The notes: a model not told the origin generated them from the sequence alone. A stretch of 64,000 nt of DNA from Variovorax paradoxus EPS (GCF_000184745.1 NC_014931.1:3596001-3660000); one strand, 5' to 3'; shown: positions 1-9,628, counted from the first letter of the stretch. A program made the numbers and translations.

Positions 1-213
1 TGCGGCCTTGAGCTGGGTCTGCACCGTGGCCGCATCGGTCGCGTCGCGGGTGGTCACGAGCGTCATGCTCAACAGGTCCTGCTGGACCTCGACCGTGCCG
101 GAAGCGGTGAGTTGCAGCACGTTCTGCGGTGCCGGGGTGACCACGTTCTGGGCCAGCGCGGAACCGGCGGCGGCCAGGGCGGCGCAAACCGCGAGCAATT
201 TGATTTTTTTCAA
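1..213 (-). CDS. SIMPL-domain (DUF541/YggE-like) exported protein, C-terminus off window
   Basis: This is the first 71 codons of a gene that runs off the left edge of the window. The start is a TTG at 213, preceded by a GGGAG ribosome-binding sequence. Residues 1-22 form a clear signal peptide (KK, then an Ala/Leu-rich stretch ending ALA-QN). The mature start has the pattern of SIMPL/DUF541 proteins, with the repeated beta-strand wording 'LQLTASGTVEVQQDLLSMTL'. Family members are periplasmic or outer-membrane-associated proteins of poorly defined function, often linked to oxidative stress. The family call rests on the N-terminal strand pattern only. It lies 49 nt downstream of the next minus-strand gene and could share its transcript. 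Confidence 0.7.
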   Translation of the reverse strand, partial: MKKIKLLAVCAALAAAGSALAQNVVTPAPQNVLQLTASGTVEVQQDLLSMTLVTTRDATDAATVQTQLKAA

Positions 214-262
214 GACAAGGGACTCCCTAGATGGATGGCGAGAAACGCCGGCGCCAAGGCGC

Positions 263-619
263 TCAGTGGCGCTGGCTGCGCGGCACGTTCAGCGCACGGG
301 CGGCGGGCATCGGAGCCGGCGAGATTCGCTCGGCTGGCTGCGATTCTGCCGAATTCGCCATGGCGCCCACGCCCGGCGGCATCCACTGCCCCCGGATCTG
401 CTGCCGCAACTCGAACAGCTCCCCGGCGGTCAGGCGTCGGCCGGCGGCGGCTTCCTCACGTCGGATTTCCTCTCGCTGCGCCGCCCGGTGGGCGGCCACG
501 GCATCCCGCACTTCGCTGCGGCGCACCTCGCCGACCCTGAAAAAGTCACCGGAGACCGCCCATGTGGAACCACAGGCGCAGACAAGAAGCAATGGCAGTG
601 CGGAAAAAGGAAGTCTCAT
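263..619 (-). CDS. small exported or lipoprotein-like hypothetical protein
   Basis: The 118-residue product starts at the ATG at 619; an in-frame extension to 697 exists but would put the hydrophobic segment in the interior. Residues 1-22 look like a signal peptide, and the sequence VCAC near residue 16 could act as a weak lipobox. The middle is charged and helical (EVRDAVAAHRAAQREEIRREE) and carries the phrase RRLTAGELFELRQQIRGQW, a short pattern common in small Comamonadaceae envelope proteins. The C-terminus is Pro/Ala-rich. I do not recognise a function. It is divergent from ompR and upstream of the SIMPL gene on the same strand. Confidence 0.55.
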   Translation of the reverse strand: MRLPFSALPLLLVCACGSTWAVSGDFFRVGEVRRSEVRDAVAAHRAAQREEIRREEAAAGRRLTAGELFELRQQIRGQWMPPGVGAMANSAESQPAERISPAPMPAARALNVPRSQRH

Positions 620-700
620 CGAGTGTTGGTCATGAAGGCAGGGGAACTTTGCCACCGCTGCGCTAACGTCGGATGACCAGAGGGCGAGCTTCCGCAAGTT

Positions 701-776
701 TTGTAACTTAGTGTCAAACCATAAGTAAATCCGGCTCGATGGGGTGCTAACGCCTTCAGAATCGGCGCTGTTACAA
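701..776. promoter_or_regulatory. inverted repeat TTGTAAC/GTTACAA in the ompR upstream region
   Basis: A perfect 7-bp inverted repeat (TTGTAAC at 701-707, GTTACAA at 770-776) brackets the divergent region between the small exported gene and ompR. GTTACA-type words are the core of OmpR binding sites in enterobacteria, and a second partial copy (GTTGTAG) follows at 784-790. Autoregulation by OmpR is an inference; the 62-nt gap between the arms makes a single dimer site unlikely, but paired sites are possible. Confidence 0.3.
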
Positions 777-792
777 ATTCAACGTTGTAGAA

Positions 793-1524
793 ATGACTCA
801 AGTTCCCGCTCGCACCGACAAGATCGTGATCGTCGACGACGACGCCCGCATCCGTGACCTGCTTCGCCGCTACCTGACCCAGGAAGGTTTCGAAGTGATC
901 GTGGCCGAGGACGGCAAGGCGCTCAACCGCATCCTGTTGCGCGACACGGTCGACCTGATCGTGCTCGACCTGATGATGCCCGGCGAAGACGGCCTGTCCG
1001 TCTGCCGGCGCCTTCGCGCCGCCAACGACCGCACGCCGATCATCATGCTCACCGCCAAGGGCGAAGACGTGGACCGCATCGTCGGCCTCGAAGTCGGCGC
1101 CGACGACTACCTCGGCAAGCCCTTCAACCCCCGCGAACTGCTGGCCCGCGTGCACGCCGTGCTGCGCCGCCGTCCGCCGCTCGAGGCCCCCGGCGCTCCC
1201 TCCACCGAGAACGAGACCGTCACCTTCGGCCCGTTCGCCTTCGACCTCGGCTCGCGCACGCTCAAGAAGGACGGCGAGGAGCTCTCGCTGACCACCGGCG
1301 AATTCGCGATGCTGAAGGCGCTGGTGCGCCATCCGCGCCAGCCGCTGTCGCGCGAAAAACTCGCCCAGCTGGCCCGCGGCCGCGAGTTCGAGCCCTTCGA
1401 CCGCAGCCTGGACGTGCAGATCTCGCGCCTGCGCAAGCTGGTCGAGTCCGACGCCGCGGCGCCGCGCTACATCCAGACCGTCTGGGGCGTGGGCTACGTG
1501 TTCGTGCCGGACGGCACGGCCTGA
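793..1524 (+). CDS. ompR: OmpR-family response regulator
   Basis: The 243-residue protein has a receiver domain (about residues 10-125) followed by a winged-helix Trans_reg_C domain (about 145-240). The acidic pocket VDDDARI, the phospho-acceptor in LDLMMPGEDG and the conserved Lys in GKPFNPREL are all present, and the DNA-binding domain ends with the typical VWGVGYVF. It acts as the transcription factor of a two-component pair with the histidine kinase that follows 83 nt downstream. The match in length and the ompR-envZ order support the OmpR name, although other OmpR/PhoB-class regulators remain possible. The upstream region has GTTACA-like inverted repeats that may be an autoregulatory site. 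Confidence 0.9.
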   Translation: MTQVPARTDKIVIVDDDARIRDLLRRYLTQEGFEVIVAEDGKALNRILLRDTVDLIVLDLMMPGEDGLSVCRRLRAANDRTPIIMLTAKGEDVDRIVGLEVGADDYLGKPFNPRELLARVHAVLRRRPPLEAPGAPSTENETVTFGPFAFDLGSRTLKKDGEELSLTTGEFAMLKALVRHPRQPLSREKLAQLARGREFEPFDRSLDVQISRLRKLVESDAAAPRYIQTVWGVGYVFVPDGTA

Positions 1525-1607
1525 GCCGCCGCTGAGAGGTGGCCATCGGCCCATCTGCCAGACCTGCCAGACCCGGCCCGGCGCAGGAGGACGGCGCGCA
1601 GGTCACG

Positions 1608-3026
1608 ATGCCGAGCCCGCTGGAGGCCAGCGCGGCGCGTGACCGTCGCCCCGGCCTCAAGCTGGGCTTCAGCCTTTTCTGGCGCACTTTCTTCCTGCTC
1701 GCGCTGCTGCTGATCGGCTGTACGGTCGCCTGGCTGCAGACGTTCCGCTCGCTCGAATACGAGCCGCGCGCCATTCAAACGGCCCACCAGATCGCCTCGC
1801 TCGTGAACCTCACGCGCGCGGCGCTGGTGTATTCGGACGCCATCACCCGGGTGTCACTGATCAAGACGCTGGCCGACCAGGAAGGCGTGCGCATCCTGCC
1901 GCGCGAGCCGAACGACCGCTTCCAGCCCTACACCAGCGGTGCGCTCGACCAGCGCGTGACCGAGGAGCTGATCGACCAGCTCGGCGAAGGCACGACCGTG
2001 GCCAGCCGCGTGAACGACGAGGCGGGCCTCTGGATTGGTTTCACCATCGAGAGCGACACCTATTGGCTGCTGCTCGACCCGACGCGCTTCAGCCGCGTGG
2101 GCGGACGCACCTGGCTGGTCTGGCTCAGCACCGCCATGGCGCTGTCGCTGGCCGGTGCGGCGCTGATCACGCGGCTCATCAACCTGCCGCTCAAGCAGCT
2201 GTCGCGCGCCACCATGCAGGTGCGCGAAGGCGAATACGAGGCGCACCGGCTCGACGAGCGCGCCCGCACCAACGAGATTCGCGCGGTCAATATCGGCTTC
2301 AACCGCATGGCCGACCAGCTCGCCAAGATCGAGCAGGACCGCGCCATCATGCTGGCCGGCATTTCGCACGACCTGCGCACGCCGCTCGCGCGCCTGCGCC
2401 TGGAAACCGAGATGAGCGTGGCCGACGAAGACGCGCGCGACCACATGGCCGCCGACATCGCCCAGCTCGACGCGATCATCGACAAGTTCCTCGACTACGC
2501 CCGGCCAGACCACGTCGATCCGCGCCCCGTGCTGCTGCGCGATGTGGTCGATGCCTGCACCTACGCCGTGCAGGACTACGAGGAGATGAACATCAAGGTC
2601 GAGGTCCCGCCCGATCTGCGAGTGCTGGGCGACGAGGTCGAACTCACCCGCGTGATCTCCAACCTGGTCGAGAACGCGCGACGCTACGGCAAGACGCCGG
2701 CCACCGGCGTCGCGGACGTCACGATCCAGGCGCAGGCGAACAATGATGCGGTGCTGATCAAGGTGCGCGACCACGGCGCGGGCGTCGAGCCCGCCCTGCT
2801 CTCGCAGCTGACCAAGCCCTTCTTTCGCGGCGACGCGGCACGCACGTCGGCAGCGGGCGCGGGCCTGGGCCTGTCGATCGTGGCGAAGAACATCGAGCGC
2901 ATGGGCGGCACCTTCGCGCTCACCAGCACGCCGGGGCGCGGGCTCGCGGCCCACATCCGCATGCCGCGCGCCATGCCGACGCCCAAGCCCGGTGAAGTAC
3001 CGGGCGGCGGCAAGAAGCCCGGCTGA
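1608..3026 (+). CDS. envZ: EnvZ-like sensor histidine kinase
   Basis: This is a membrane sensor kinase of about 472 residues. It has a first transmembrane helix (FFLLALLLIGCTVAWL), a periplasmic loop of about 120 residues, a second helix (WLVWLSTAMALSLAGAALI) leading into a HAMP domain, the HisKA H-box (AGISHDLRTPLARLRLE) and a HATPase_c domain with N, G1 (HGAGVE) and G2 (GAGLGLSIV) boxes. An in-frame GTG at 1539 would add 23 Pro/Ala-rich residues without a good ribosome-binding site, so I prefer the ATG at 1608; AGGAGG lies 17 nt upstream of it, which is rather far. It presumably phosphorylates the adjacent OmpR. It ends 18 nt before the convergent ispF. Confidence 0.87.
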   Translation: MPSPLEASAARDRRPGLKLGFSLFWRTFFLLALLLIGCTVAWLQTFRSLEYEPRAIQTAHQIASLVNLTRAALVYSDAITRVSLIKTLADQEGVRILPREPNDRFQPYTSGALDQRVTEELIDQLGEGTTVASRVNDEAGLWIGFTIESDTYWLLLDPTRFSRVGGRTWLVWLSTAMALSLAGAALITRLINLPLKQLSRATMQVREGEYEAHRLDERARTNEIRAVNIGFNRMADQLAKIEQDRAIMLAGISHDLRTPLARLRLETEMSVADEDARDHMAADIAQLDAIIDKFLDYARPDHVDPRPVLLRDVVDACTYAVQDYEEMNIKVEVPPDLRVLGDEVELTRVISNLVENARRYGKTPATGVADVTIQAQANNDAVLIKVRDHGAGVEPALLSQLTKPFFRGDAARTSAAGAGLGLSIVAKNIERMGGTFALTSTPGRGLAAHIRMPRAMPTPKPGEVPGGGKKPG

Positions 3027-3044
3027 TCCGGCCTTTCCAGAGGC

Positions 3045-3539
3045 TCAGCGGTGGAGCAGAACGGCCGCGCGCGCTTCCATCGCGCGGCCCTCGCCCACCG
3101 GGCCGAGCTTCTCGGCCGTCTTGGCCTTCACGTTGACCTGATCTAGCGCGATGCCCAGGGTGTCCGCGATGCGCTGGCACATGAGCGGAATGTGCGGCGC
3201 CAGCTTCGGCGCCTGCGCGATCACGGTGCTGTCGACGTTGCCGATCTCCCAGCCGGCGGCCCGCACGCGGCGTGCCGCTTCGGCCAGCAGCACCGCTGAA
3301 TCGGCCCCGCGGAACTGCACGTCGGTGTCGGGAAAGTGCCGGCCGATATCACCGAGTCCGGCACCGCCGAGCAGCGCATCGGTGATCGCGTGCAGCAGCA
3401 CGTCTGCGTCCGAATGCCCCAGCAGGCCGGTCGTATGCGGTACCTCGATGCCGCCCAGGATGAGCTTGCGCCCCGCCACGAGCTGGTGAACGTCCCAGCC
3501 CTCGCCGACGCGAATGTTGAAGGGTGCAGATGACGTCAT
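3045..3539 (-). CDS. ispF: 2-C-methyl-D-erythritol 2,4-cyclodiphosphate synthase
   Basis: IspF catalyses the fifth step of the MEP isoprenoid pathway, cyclising CDP-ME 2-phosphate with release of CMP. The 164-residue length is normal. The N-terminal [12 protein letters not shown] contains the metal-binding Asp and His, followed by [12 protein letters not shown] with the second His, and the family signature around [14 protein letters not shown] near the C-terminus. The ATG at 3539 overlaps the end of ispD by 4 nt (ATGA), so the two are translationally coupled. IspF is usually the neighbour of, or fused to, IspD, as seen here. Confidence 0.97.
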   Translation of the reverse strand: MTSSAPFNIRVGEGWDVHQLVAGRKLILGGIEVPHTTGLLGHSDADVLLHAITDALLGGAGLGDIGRHFPDTDVQFRGADSAVLLAEAARRVRAAGWEIGNVDSTVIAQAPKLAPHIPLMCQRIADTLGIALDQVNVKAKTAEKLGPVGEGRAMEARAAVLLHR

Positions 3540-4249
3540 GCGATGGCCTTCTTGCGGCTGAGCAACACTGCCTCGGCCAGTGCGAAATCTTCGGGAAAGG
3601 TCACCTTGAAATTCTGGGCGTTGCCCGGCACCAGCAGCGGCGCGAGGCCGATGGCCTCGATGGCGCTGGCCTCGTCCGTCACCGCATCGCCCACGCGCTC
3701 CAGCGCATCGAGCAGCATGCCGATGCGGAACATCTGCGGCGTCTGCGCCAGCCATTTGTCGGCCCGCGACAAGGTCTGCGAGACGCGGCTGTCAGTCGAG
3801 GACACCTTCAGCGTGTCGGCCAGCCGGTGCGCCAGCAGGCCACCGACGGCGTCGTGCTCGCAGGCGGCGATCAGCGCTTCGATCTGACTGGAAGTGACGA
3901 GGCAGCGCGCCGCGTCGTGCACCAGCACCCAGTCGTGTGCCCCGGCGCCCTTCTGCCGCAACGCGGCAAGGCCGTTGCGCACCGTGGCCGCCCGCGTCAG
4001 CCCGCCGACCTGCAGCAGGTATTCGCCGTCGCCCGGAAAACGCGGCAGCGCGGCCTGCACTTCACGGTCGTCCGGCGACACCACCACGGCCAGCCCGGCG
4101 AAGCGGCCTGCCAGCGCGCGGAACGCCTCCACCGTATGGGCCACCATCGGCACGCCCGCGATCCGCTGGTACTGCTTGGGCTGGGCGCCACCCGCGCGAT
4201 GGCCGGAGCCGGCGCAAGGGATCAGCACAAAAAATCGGGAAGAAGACAT
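3536..4249 (-). CDS. ispD: 2-C-methyl-D-erythritol 4-phosphate cytidylyltransferase
   Basis: IspD transfers CMP from CTP to MEP in the MEP isoprenoid pathway. The 237-residue protein begins [18 protein letters not shown]; the Gly-rich CAGSG loop followed by a Lys in PKQYQ is the nucleotide-binding signature, and VHDAARCLV holds the conserved Asp. The start at 4249 was chosen over an in-frame upstream codon at 4300 because it places the Rossmann strand at the usual position. The gene is divergent from mfd, with a 119-nt gap, and is first of the ispD-ispF pair. Confidence 0.97.
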   Translation of the reverse strand: MSSSRFFVLIPCAGSGHRAGGAQPKQYQRIAGVPMVAHTVEAFRALAGRFAGLAVVVSPDDREVQAALPRFPGDGEYLLQVGGLTRAATVRNGLAALRQKGAGAHDWVLVHDAARCLVTSSQIEALIAACEHDAVGGLLAHRLADTLKVSSTDSRVSQTLSRADKWLAQTPQMFRIGMLLDALERVGDAVTDEASAIEAIGLAPLLVPGNAQNFKVTFPEDFALAEAVLLSRKKAIA

Positions 4250-4368
4250 TGATGGGGGCGGCACGGGCCAATGGCCGACAAGCGAATAAAGGGCCGCCAT
4301 TCTAGAATTGCCCTCCGCACACCCCTCGCCGCCCGGCGCGGGGTGTCTTGCATTTTTCGAAGCGTTCC

Positions 4369-7300
4369 ATGGACCTCCCCCACCTTACGGCGGGCAAGCG
4401 TTTCACGCTGCCGCGCCCCCCTCTGTCGGCCGATGCCCTGCTGCTCGCGCAGCTGGGCATGCGCGAGAAGGCCGCCGGCCGCGCCACCGCGATGTTCACG
4501 GCCGACGCCAACGACGCGCAGCGCCTCATCGACGAGATCAAGTTCTTCGCGCCCGACCTGCGCTGCGCCCTCTTTCCCGACTGGGAAACGCTCCCCTACG
4601 ACAGCTTCTCGCCGCACCAGGACCTGATCAGCGAACGCCTGGCGACCCTCTGGCGAATCAGCCAGAAAGAGGCCGACGTGGTGCTGGTGCCCGCCACCAC
4701 CGCGCTCTACCGCCTCGCGCCGCCCGCGTTCCTGGCCGGCTACACCTTCCACTTCAAGGCCAAGCAGAAGCTCGAGGAATCCAAGCTCAAGGCCCAGCTC
4801 ACGCTGGCCGGCTACAGCCATGTGACGCAGGTGGTGAGCCCGGGCGAGTACGCGGTGCGCGGCGGCTTGATCGACCTCTTCCCCATGGGTTCGCTGGTGC
4901 CGTTTCGCGTCGACCTGTTCGACGACGAGATCGACTCCATCCGCACTTTCGACCCCGACACCCAGCGCAGCCTCTACCCCGTGCCCGAAGTGCGCCTGCT
5001 GCCGGGCCGCGAGTTCCCGATGGACGACGACGCCCGCGCGCGCTTTCGCAGCCGCTGGCGCGAACTGCTTGAGGGCGACCCGACCAAGAGCCGCATCTAC
5101 AAGGACATGGGCAATGGCGTGGCGACCGCCGGTATCGAGTACTACCTGCCCCTCTTCTTCGACGAGACGGCCACGGTGTTCGACTACCTCGGGCCCGATG
5201 CCACGGTCGTGCTGCACGGCGACCTCGAACCCGCATTCCAGCATTTCTGGCAGGACACGAACGAGCGCTACCGGCTGGTGCGCGGCGACCCCGAACGTCC
5301 CGCGCTGCCGCCCGAGGCGCTGTTCCTCAATGCCGAGCAGTTCTATCAGCGTGCCAAGCCGCACGCCCAATTGGCCATCCGTGGCAACATCGCCACCGAC
5401 ACGCCCTACGCCGAGTTCGACAAGCTCCCGCCTTTCGCGGTGGTGCGCGGCGCCGAAGACCCGCTGGTCGGCCTGAAGGCCCACATCGCCGCCACGCCGC
5501 ACCGCGTGCTGATGATTGCGGAAAGCGACGGCCGGCGCGAAAGCCTGCTCGACTTCCTGCGCGCAAGTGGCGTGAGCCCACCGGCCTTCGACTCGCTGGC
5601 CGAGTTCGAGGCGTCCACCGACGAGAAGATCGGCATCGTCACCGCCGCGCTGGCCTCGGGCTTTGCGTGGCGCGAGCAAGGCATCGATCTCGTCACCGAG
5701 ACCGAGCTGTTCGCCACCGCGCCCACCACGCGCCGCCGCAACAAGAAGCAGGAACAGGTCAGCGACGTCGAGGCGCTGATCAAGGATCTTTCGGAGCTCA
5801 ACGTCGGCGACCCGGTGGTCCACACCGCGCACGGCATCGGCCGTTACCGCGGCCTCATGCACATGGACCTGGGCCAGGGCGTCGACGCCGAGGGCAAGCC
5901 GCTGTTGCAGGAAATGCTGCACCTGGAGTACGCCGACAAGGCCACGCTCTACGTACCCGTGTCGCAGCTGCACCAGATCAGCCGCTACACCGGCGTGAGC
6001 GCCGACGAGGCCCCGCTGCACCGGCTTGGCTCCGGCCAATGGGAGAAAGCCAAGCGCAAGGCCGCCGAGCAGGTGCGCGACTCGGCCGCCGAGCTGCTCA
6101 ACATCTACGCCCGCCGCGCCGCGCGTGAAGGCCATGCCTTCCGCTACTCGGCTGCCGACTACGAGGTGTTCGCCAACGACTTCGGCTTCCAGGAAACCGC
6201 CGACCAGAAGGCGGCGATCCACGCCGTGGTGCAGGACATGATCTCGCCCCAGCCGATGGACCGCCTGGTCTGCGGTGACGTGGGCTTCGGCAAGACCGAG
6301 GTCGCGCTGCGCGCCGCCTTCATCGCGATCACCGGCGGCAAGCAGGTGGCGTTTCTTGCGCCCACCACGCTCCTGGCCGAGCAGCACTACCAGACGCTGG
6401 TCGACCGCTTCGCCAAGTGGCCGGTGAAGGTGGCGGAAATGAGCCGCTTCCGCTCGGCCAAGGAAATCACGGCCGCCGCGAAGGGGCTGGCCGAGGGCCA
6501 GATCGACATCGTGGTCGGCACGCACAAGCTGCTCTCGCAGTCGGTCAAGTTCAAGAACCTGGGCCTGCTCATCATCGACGAGGAGCACCGCTTCGGCGTG
6601 CGCCATAAAGAGGCGATGAAGGCGATGCGCGCAGAGGTCGACGTGCTCACGCTCACCGCCACGCCGATTCCGCGCACGCTGGGCATGGCGCTGGAAGGCC
6701 TGCGCGACCTGAGCGTGATCGCCACCGCGCCGCAGCGTCGCCTGGCGATCAAGACCTTCGTGCGCAACGAGGGAACCGGCGTGATCCGCGAAGCCGTGCT
6801 GCGCGAGTTGAAGCGTGGCGGACAGGTCTATTTTCTGCACAACGAGGTCGAAACCATCGAGAACCGCCGCCAGAAGCTCGAGGAAATACTGCCCGAGGCC
6901 CGCATCGCGGTGGCCCACGGCCAGATGCCAGAGCGCGAGCTGGAGCGCGTGATGCGCGACTTCGTGGCGCAGCGCTACAACCTCTTGCTGTGCTCGACCA
7001 TCATCGAGACCGGCATCGACGTGCCCACCGCCAACACCATCGTGATGAGCCGCGCCGACAAGTTCGGCCTCGCGCAGTTGCACCAGCTGCGCGGCCGCGT
7101 CGGACGCTCGCACCACCAAGCCTATGCGTACCTGATGGTGCCGGACACCGAGGGCCTCACCAAGCAGGCGGCGCAGCGGCTCGATGCCATCCAGCAGATG
7201 GAAGAGTTGGGCTCCGGCTTCTACCTCGCGATGCACGACCTGGAAATCCGCGGCACGGGCGAAGTGCTCGGCGAGAACCAGAGCGGCAACATGATGGAGA

Positions 7301-7851
7301 TCGGCTTCCAGCTCTACAACGAGATGCTGAGCGAAGCGGTGCGCGCGCTCAAGGCCGGGCAGGAGCCCGACCTGCTGTCGCCGCTGTCGGTCACGACCGA
7401 GATCAACCTGCACGCCCCAGCCCTTTTGCCCGACGACTACTGCGGCGACGTGCACCTGCGCCTGTCGTTCTACAAGAAGCTGGCCACCGCCAAGACGCCA
7501 GACCAGATCGACACGCTGCTTGAGGAAATCGTCGACCGCTTCGGCAAGCTGCCGCCGCAGGCGCAGACGCTCATCGACACGCACCGCCTGCGTGTGCTCG
7601 CGCGGCCCTACGGCGTGGTGAAGGTCGATGCGGCGCCGGGCATCATCAACATCACCTTCAAGAAGGATGCACCGGTCGACGGCATGGCCATCATCCAGCT
7701 GGTGCAGAAGAACAAGCACATCAAGCTCGCCGGCAACGAGAAGCTTCGCATCGAACGCGAACTCAAGGAGCCGAAGGACCGCGCGCAGATGGTGCGCGAC
7801 GTGCTGCGCAGCCTCGGTCAACCCCTCGTCAAGGAACCCGCCCCCGCATGA
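4369..7851 (+). CDS. mfd: transcription-repair coupling factor
   Basis: Mfd is an SF2 DNA translocase that removes RNA polymerase stalled at lesions and recruits UvrA. The 1160-residue length is typical. It shows the UvrB-homology region at the N-terminus (LFPDWETLPYDSFSPHQDL), the RNA polymerase interaction/CarD-like domain (about residues 470-570, VHTAHGIGRYRGL), and the RecG-like motor with Walker A GDVGFGKTEVAL near residue 637, DEEHRFG near 738 and LTATPIPRTLGM just after. The TRCF C-terminal domain completes it. The ATG at 4369 is used because an upstream in-frame codon at 4348 adds only seven residues. A very long antisense ORF over this gene is a GC-composition artefact. Confidence 0.98.
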   Translation: MDLPHLTAGKRFTLPRPPLSADALLLAQLGMREKAAGRATAMFTADANDAQRLIDEIKFFAPDLRCALFPDWETLPYDSFSPHQDLISERLATLWRISQKEADVVLVPATTALYRLAPPAFLAGYTFHFKAKQKLEESKLKAQLTLAGYSHVTQVVSPGEYAVRGGLIDLFPMGSLVPFRVDLFDDEIDSIRTFDPDTQRSLYPVPEVRLLPGREFPMDDDARARFRSRWRELLEGDPTKSRIYKDMGNGVATAGIEYYLPLFFDETATVFDYLGPDATVVLHGDLEPAFQHFWQDTNERYRLVRGDPERPALPPEALFLNAEQFYQRAKPHAQLAIRGNIATDTPYAEFDKLPPFAVVRGAEDPLVGLKAHIAATPHRVLMIAESDGRRESLLDFLRASGVSPPAFDSLAEFEASTDEKIGIVTAALASGFAWREQGIDLVTETELFATAPTTRRRNKKQEQVSDVEALIKDLSELNVGDPVVHTAHGIGRYRGLMHMDLGQGVDAEGKPLLQEMLHLEYADKATLYVPVSQLHQISRYTGVSADEAPLHRLGSGQWEKAKRKAAEQVRDSAAELLNIYARRAAREGHAFRYSAADYEVFANDFGFQETADQKAAIHAVVQDMISPQPMDRLVCGDVGFGKTEVALRAAFIAITGGKQVAFLAPTTLLAEQHYQTLVDRFAKWPVKVAEMSRFRSAKEITAAAKGLAEGQIDIVVGTHKLLSQSVKFKNLGLLIIDEEHRFGVRHKEAMKAMRAEVDVLTLTATPIPRTLGMALEGLRDLSVIATAPQRRLAIKTFVRNEGTGVIREAVLRELKRGGQVYFLHNEVETIENRRQKLEEILPEARIAVAHGQMPERELERVMRDFVAQRYNLLLCSTIIETGIDVPTANTIVMSRADKFGLAQLHQLRGRVGRSHHQAYAYLMVPDTEGLTKQAAQRLDAIQQMEELGSGFYLAMHDLEIRGTGEVLGENQSGNMMEIGFQLYNEMLSEAVRALKAGQEPDLLSPLSVTTEINLHAPALLPDDYCGDVHLRLSFYKKLATAKTPDQIDTLLEEIVDRFGKLPPQAQTLIDTHRLRVLARPYGVVKVDAAPGIINITFKKDAPVDGMAIIQLVQKNKHIKLAGNEKLRIERELKEPKDRAQMVRDVLRSLGQPLVKEPAPA

Positions 7852-8561
7852 GCGCTACAGAAGAAATTTCTCCCGGTCTCGTCCTCCAGCGCGTGAAGCC
7901 GCCGCTGGCGCTGGCCGACTTCAAGCTGATCGCGTTCGACATGGATTCGACGCTGATCAACATCGAATGCATCGACGAGATCGCCGATGCCGTCGGCAAG
8001 AAGGCCGAGGTGGCTGCGATCACCGAGGCCACGATGCGCGGAGAGATCAAGGACTTCAAGGAAAGCCTGCGCCGCCGCGTGGCGCTGCTGCAGGGAGTGC
8101 CGGTCGAAGCGCTGCAGCAGGTGTACGACGAGCGGCTGAAGCTCAACCCGGGCGCAACCGAACTGGTTGCAGCCTGCAAGAAGGCCGGCCTCAAGGTGCT
8201 GCTCGTATCGGGCGGCTTCACCTTCTTCGCGAACCGCGTGAAGGACCGGCTGGGCATCGACTTCGCGCGCTCGAACCTGCTCGATGAAGCCGACGGCAAG
8301 CTCACCGGCCAGGTCGTGACGCAAAGCTGGGGCGACATCTGCGACGGCGCCGAGAAGCGCCGCACGCTGCTCGAAGTGGCTTCGCTCATGGGCATTTCGC
8401 CGCAGGAAACCATTGCCGTGGGCGACGGCGCTAACGACCTGCCGATGATGGGCGAGGCCGGGCTCTCCGTGGCCTATCACGCGAAGCCGAAGGTGCGCGA
8501 GCAGGCCATGGTCGCCATCAACGAAGGCGGGCTCGACCGGCTGTTGGAGATCTTGAAATGA
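7848..8561 (+). CDS. serB: phosphoserine phosphatase (short HAD form)
   Basis: SerB dephosphorylates O-phosphoserine in the last step of serine synthesis. The 237-residue protein has the HAD catalytic motif FDMDSTLI near residue 31, motif II SGGFTFF, and motif III/IV GDGANDLPMM. It lacks the N-terminal ACT-like region of the enterobacterial enzyme, which is common in this group. The start ATG overlaps the mfd stop by 4 nt and its own end overlaps the following dehydrogenase, so mfd-serB-dehydrogenase read as one coupled transcript. Confidence 0.95.
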   Translation: MSATEEISPGLVLQRVKPPLALADFKLIAFDMDSTLINIECIDEIADAVGKKAEVAAITEATMRGEIKDFKESLRRRVALLQGVPVEALQQVYDERLKLNPGATELVAACKKAGLKVLLVSGGFTFFANRVKDRLGIDFARSNLLDEADGKLTGQVVTQSWGDICDGAEKRRTLLEVASLMGISPQETIAVGDGANDLPMMGEAGLSVAYHAKPKVREQAMVAINEGGLDRLLEILK

Positions 8562-9625
8562 CCGACGCCAACGTGCCGCTCTACCGCGCCGACGCGCTGC
8601 GGGACTACGCGAGCGCCCTGCTGCAGAAGGCCGGGCTCGCTGCAACGATGTCCGACAGCGTCGCCCGCACCCTGGTCGAAGGCGACCTGCTGGGACACGA
8701 CACCCACGGCCTCGCGCTGCTTGCCGGCTATGTGAAGGAAATCGAATCCGGCGGCATGACTCCCGACGGCGCACCCGAGGTGCTGTCGGACCGCCCCGCC
8801 GCCGTGCTGTGGGACGGCAAGCGCCTGCCCGGCCCCTGGCTCATGGACCAGGGCATGGACCTGCTGGTGCCACGCGCCCGCGAGCTCGGCACCGCCTCGC
8901 TCGTGATCCGCCGCAGTCACCACATCGCCTGCCTCGCCGTCTACATGCTGCGCGCGCTGCAGGAAGACATGCTGATGCTCTTGGCCTGCTCGGACCCCAA
9001 CGCGGCCAGCGTCGCGCCCTTCGGCGGGACGCAGGCGGTGTTCACGCCGAATCCGCTGGCGATGGGCTTTCCGCTTTCGCAGGGCGGCGTGATGGTCGAC
9101 ATCTCGGCCTCGATCACCACCAACGGCATGAGCAACCGCAAGCGCGCGGCCGGCGAGACCTTCGCCGAGGAATGGCTGATCGACGCCAGCGGCAAGCCGA
9201 CGAACGACCCAGAGGTGCTGTTCGACGAGCCGCCCGGCACGCTGCTGCCCGTGGGCGGCCTCAGCCACGGCCACAAGGGCTATGGCATGGCGTTGCTGGT
9301 GGAAACGTTGACGGCGGGATTGGCCGGCTTTGGCCGGGCCGATCCCAAAGAGGGTTGGGGTGCGACGGTGCACATCACGCTGCATGACCTGAATGCGTTC
9401 GGCGGCAAGGAAGCGTTCCTGCGTCAGATGGACCACGTGGCGGCCCAGTGCCGGGACAACACGCCGATCGACGCGGCAAAGCCGGTCCGGCTGCCGGGCG
9501 AAGGCGGGTTGAAGCGCCGGGAAGCGCAATCGAAAAACGGGGTGCGGCTGCACCCGTCGATTGCGCGCTCGCTGCAGGAAGCGGAGCAGCGCCACGGGCT
9601 GCAGCTCGCGCAGGCGCTTTTCTAG
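8558..9625 (+). CDS. Ldh-family (malate/L-lactate type) NAD(P)-dependent oxidoreductase
   Basis: The 355-residue protein belongs to the Ldh_2 family of 2-hydroxy or 2-imino acid dehydrogenases, which differ in fold from classical malate dehydrogenase. The sequence shows EGDLLGHDTHGLALL near residue 50, with the conserved His-Gly pair, and a family-type central region TPNPLAMGFP preceding a catalytic Asp/His stretch. Substrates in the family include malate, lactate, ureidoglycolate and imino acids such as pyrroline carboxylate; nothing in the sequence or neighbourhood decides between them. The start overlaps serB by 4 nt. It converges on the next gene with only 3 nt between them. Confidence 0.85.
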   Translation: MTDANVPLYRADALRDYASALLQKAGLAATMSDSVARTLVEGDLLGHDTHGLALLAGYVKEIESGGMTPDGAPEVLSDRPAAVLWDGKRLPGPWLMDQGMDLLVPRARELGTASLVIRRSHHIACLAVYMLRALQEDMLMLLACSDPNAASVAPFGGTQAVFTPNPLAMGFPLSQGGVMVDISASITTNGMSNRKRAAGETFAEEWLIDASGKPTNDPEVLFDEPPGTLLPVGGLSHGHKGYGMALLVETLTAGLAGFGRADPKEGWGATVHITLHDLNAFGGKEAFLRQMDHVAAQCRDNTPIDAAKPVRLPGEGGLKRREAQSKNGVRLHPSIARSLQEAEQRHGLQLAQALF

Positions 9626-9628
9626 GGG

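Noticed and set aside
4222..7821. A 1199-codon open frame on the minus strand across mfd
   Set aside because: It is fully antisense to mfd, which has all its motifs; the composition (His, Ala, Arg and Leu-rich) is that of a GC-rich shadow frame with no domain.
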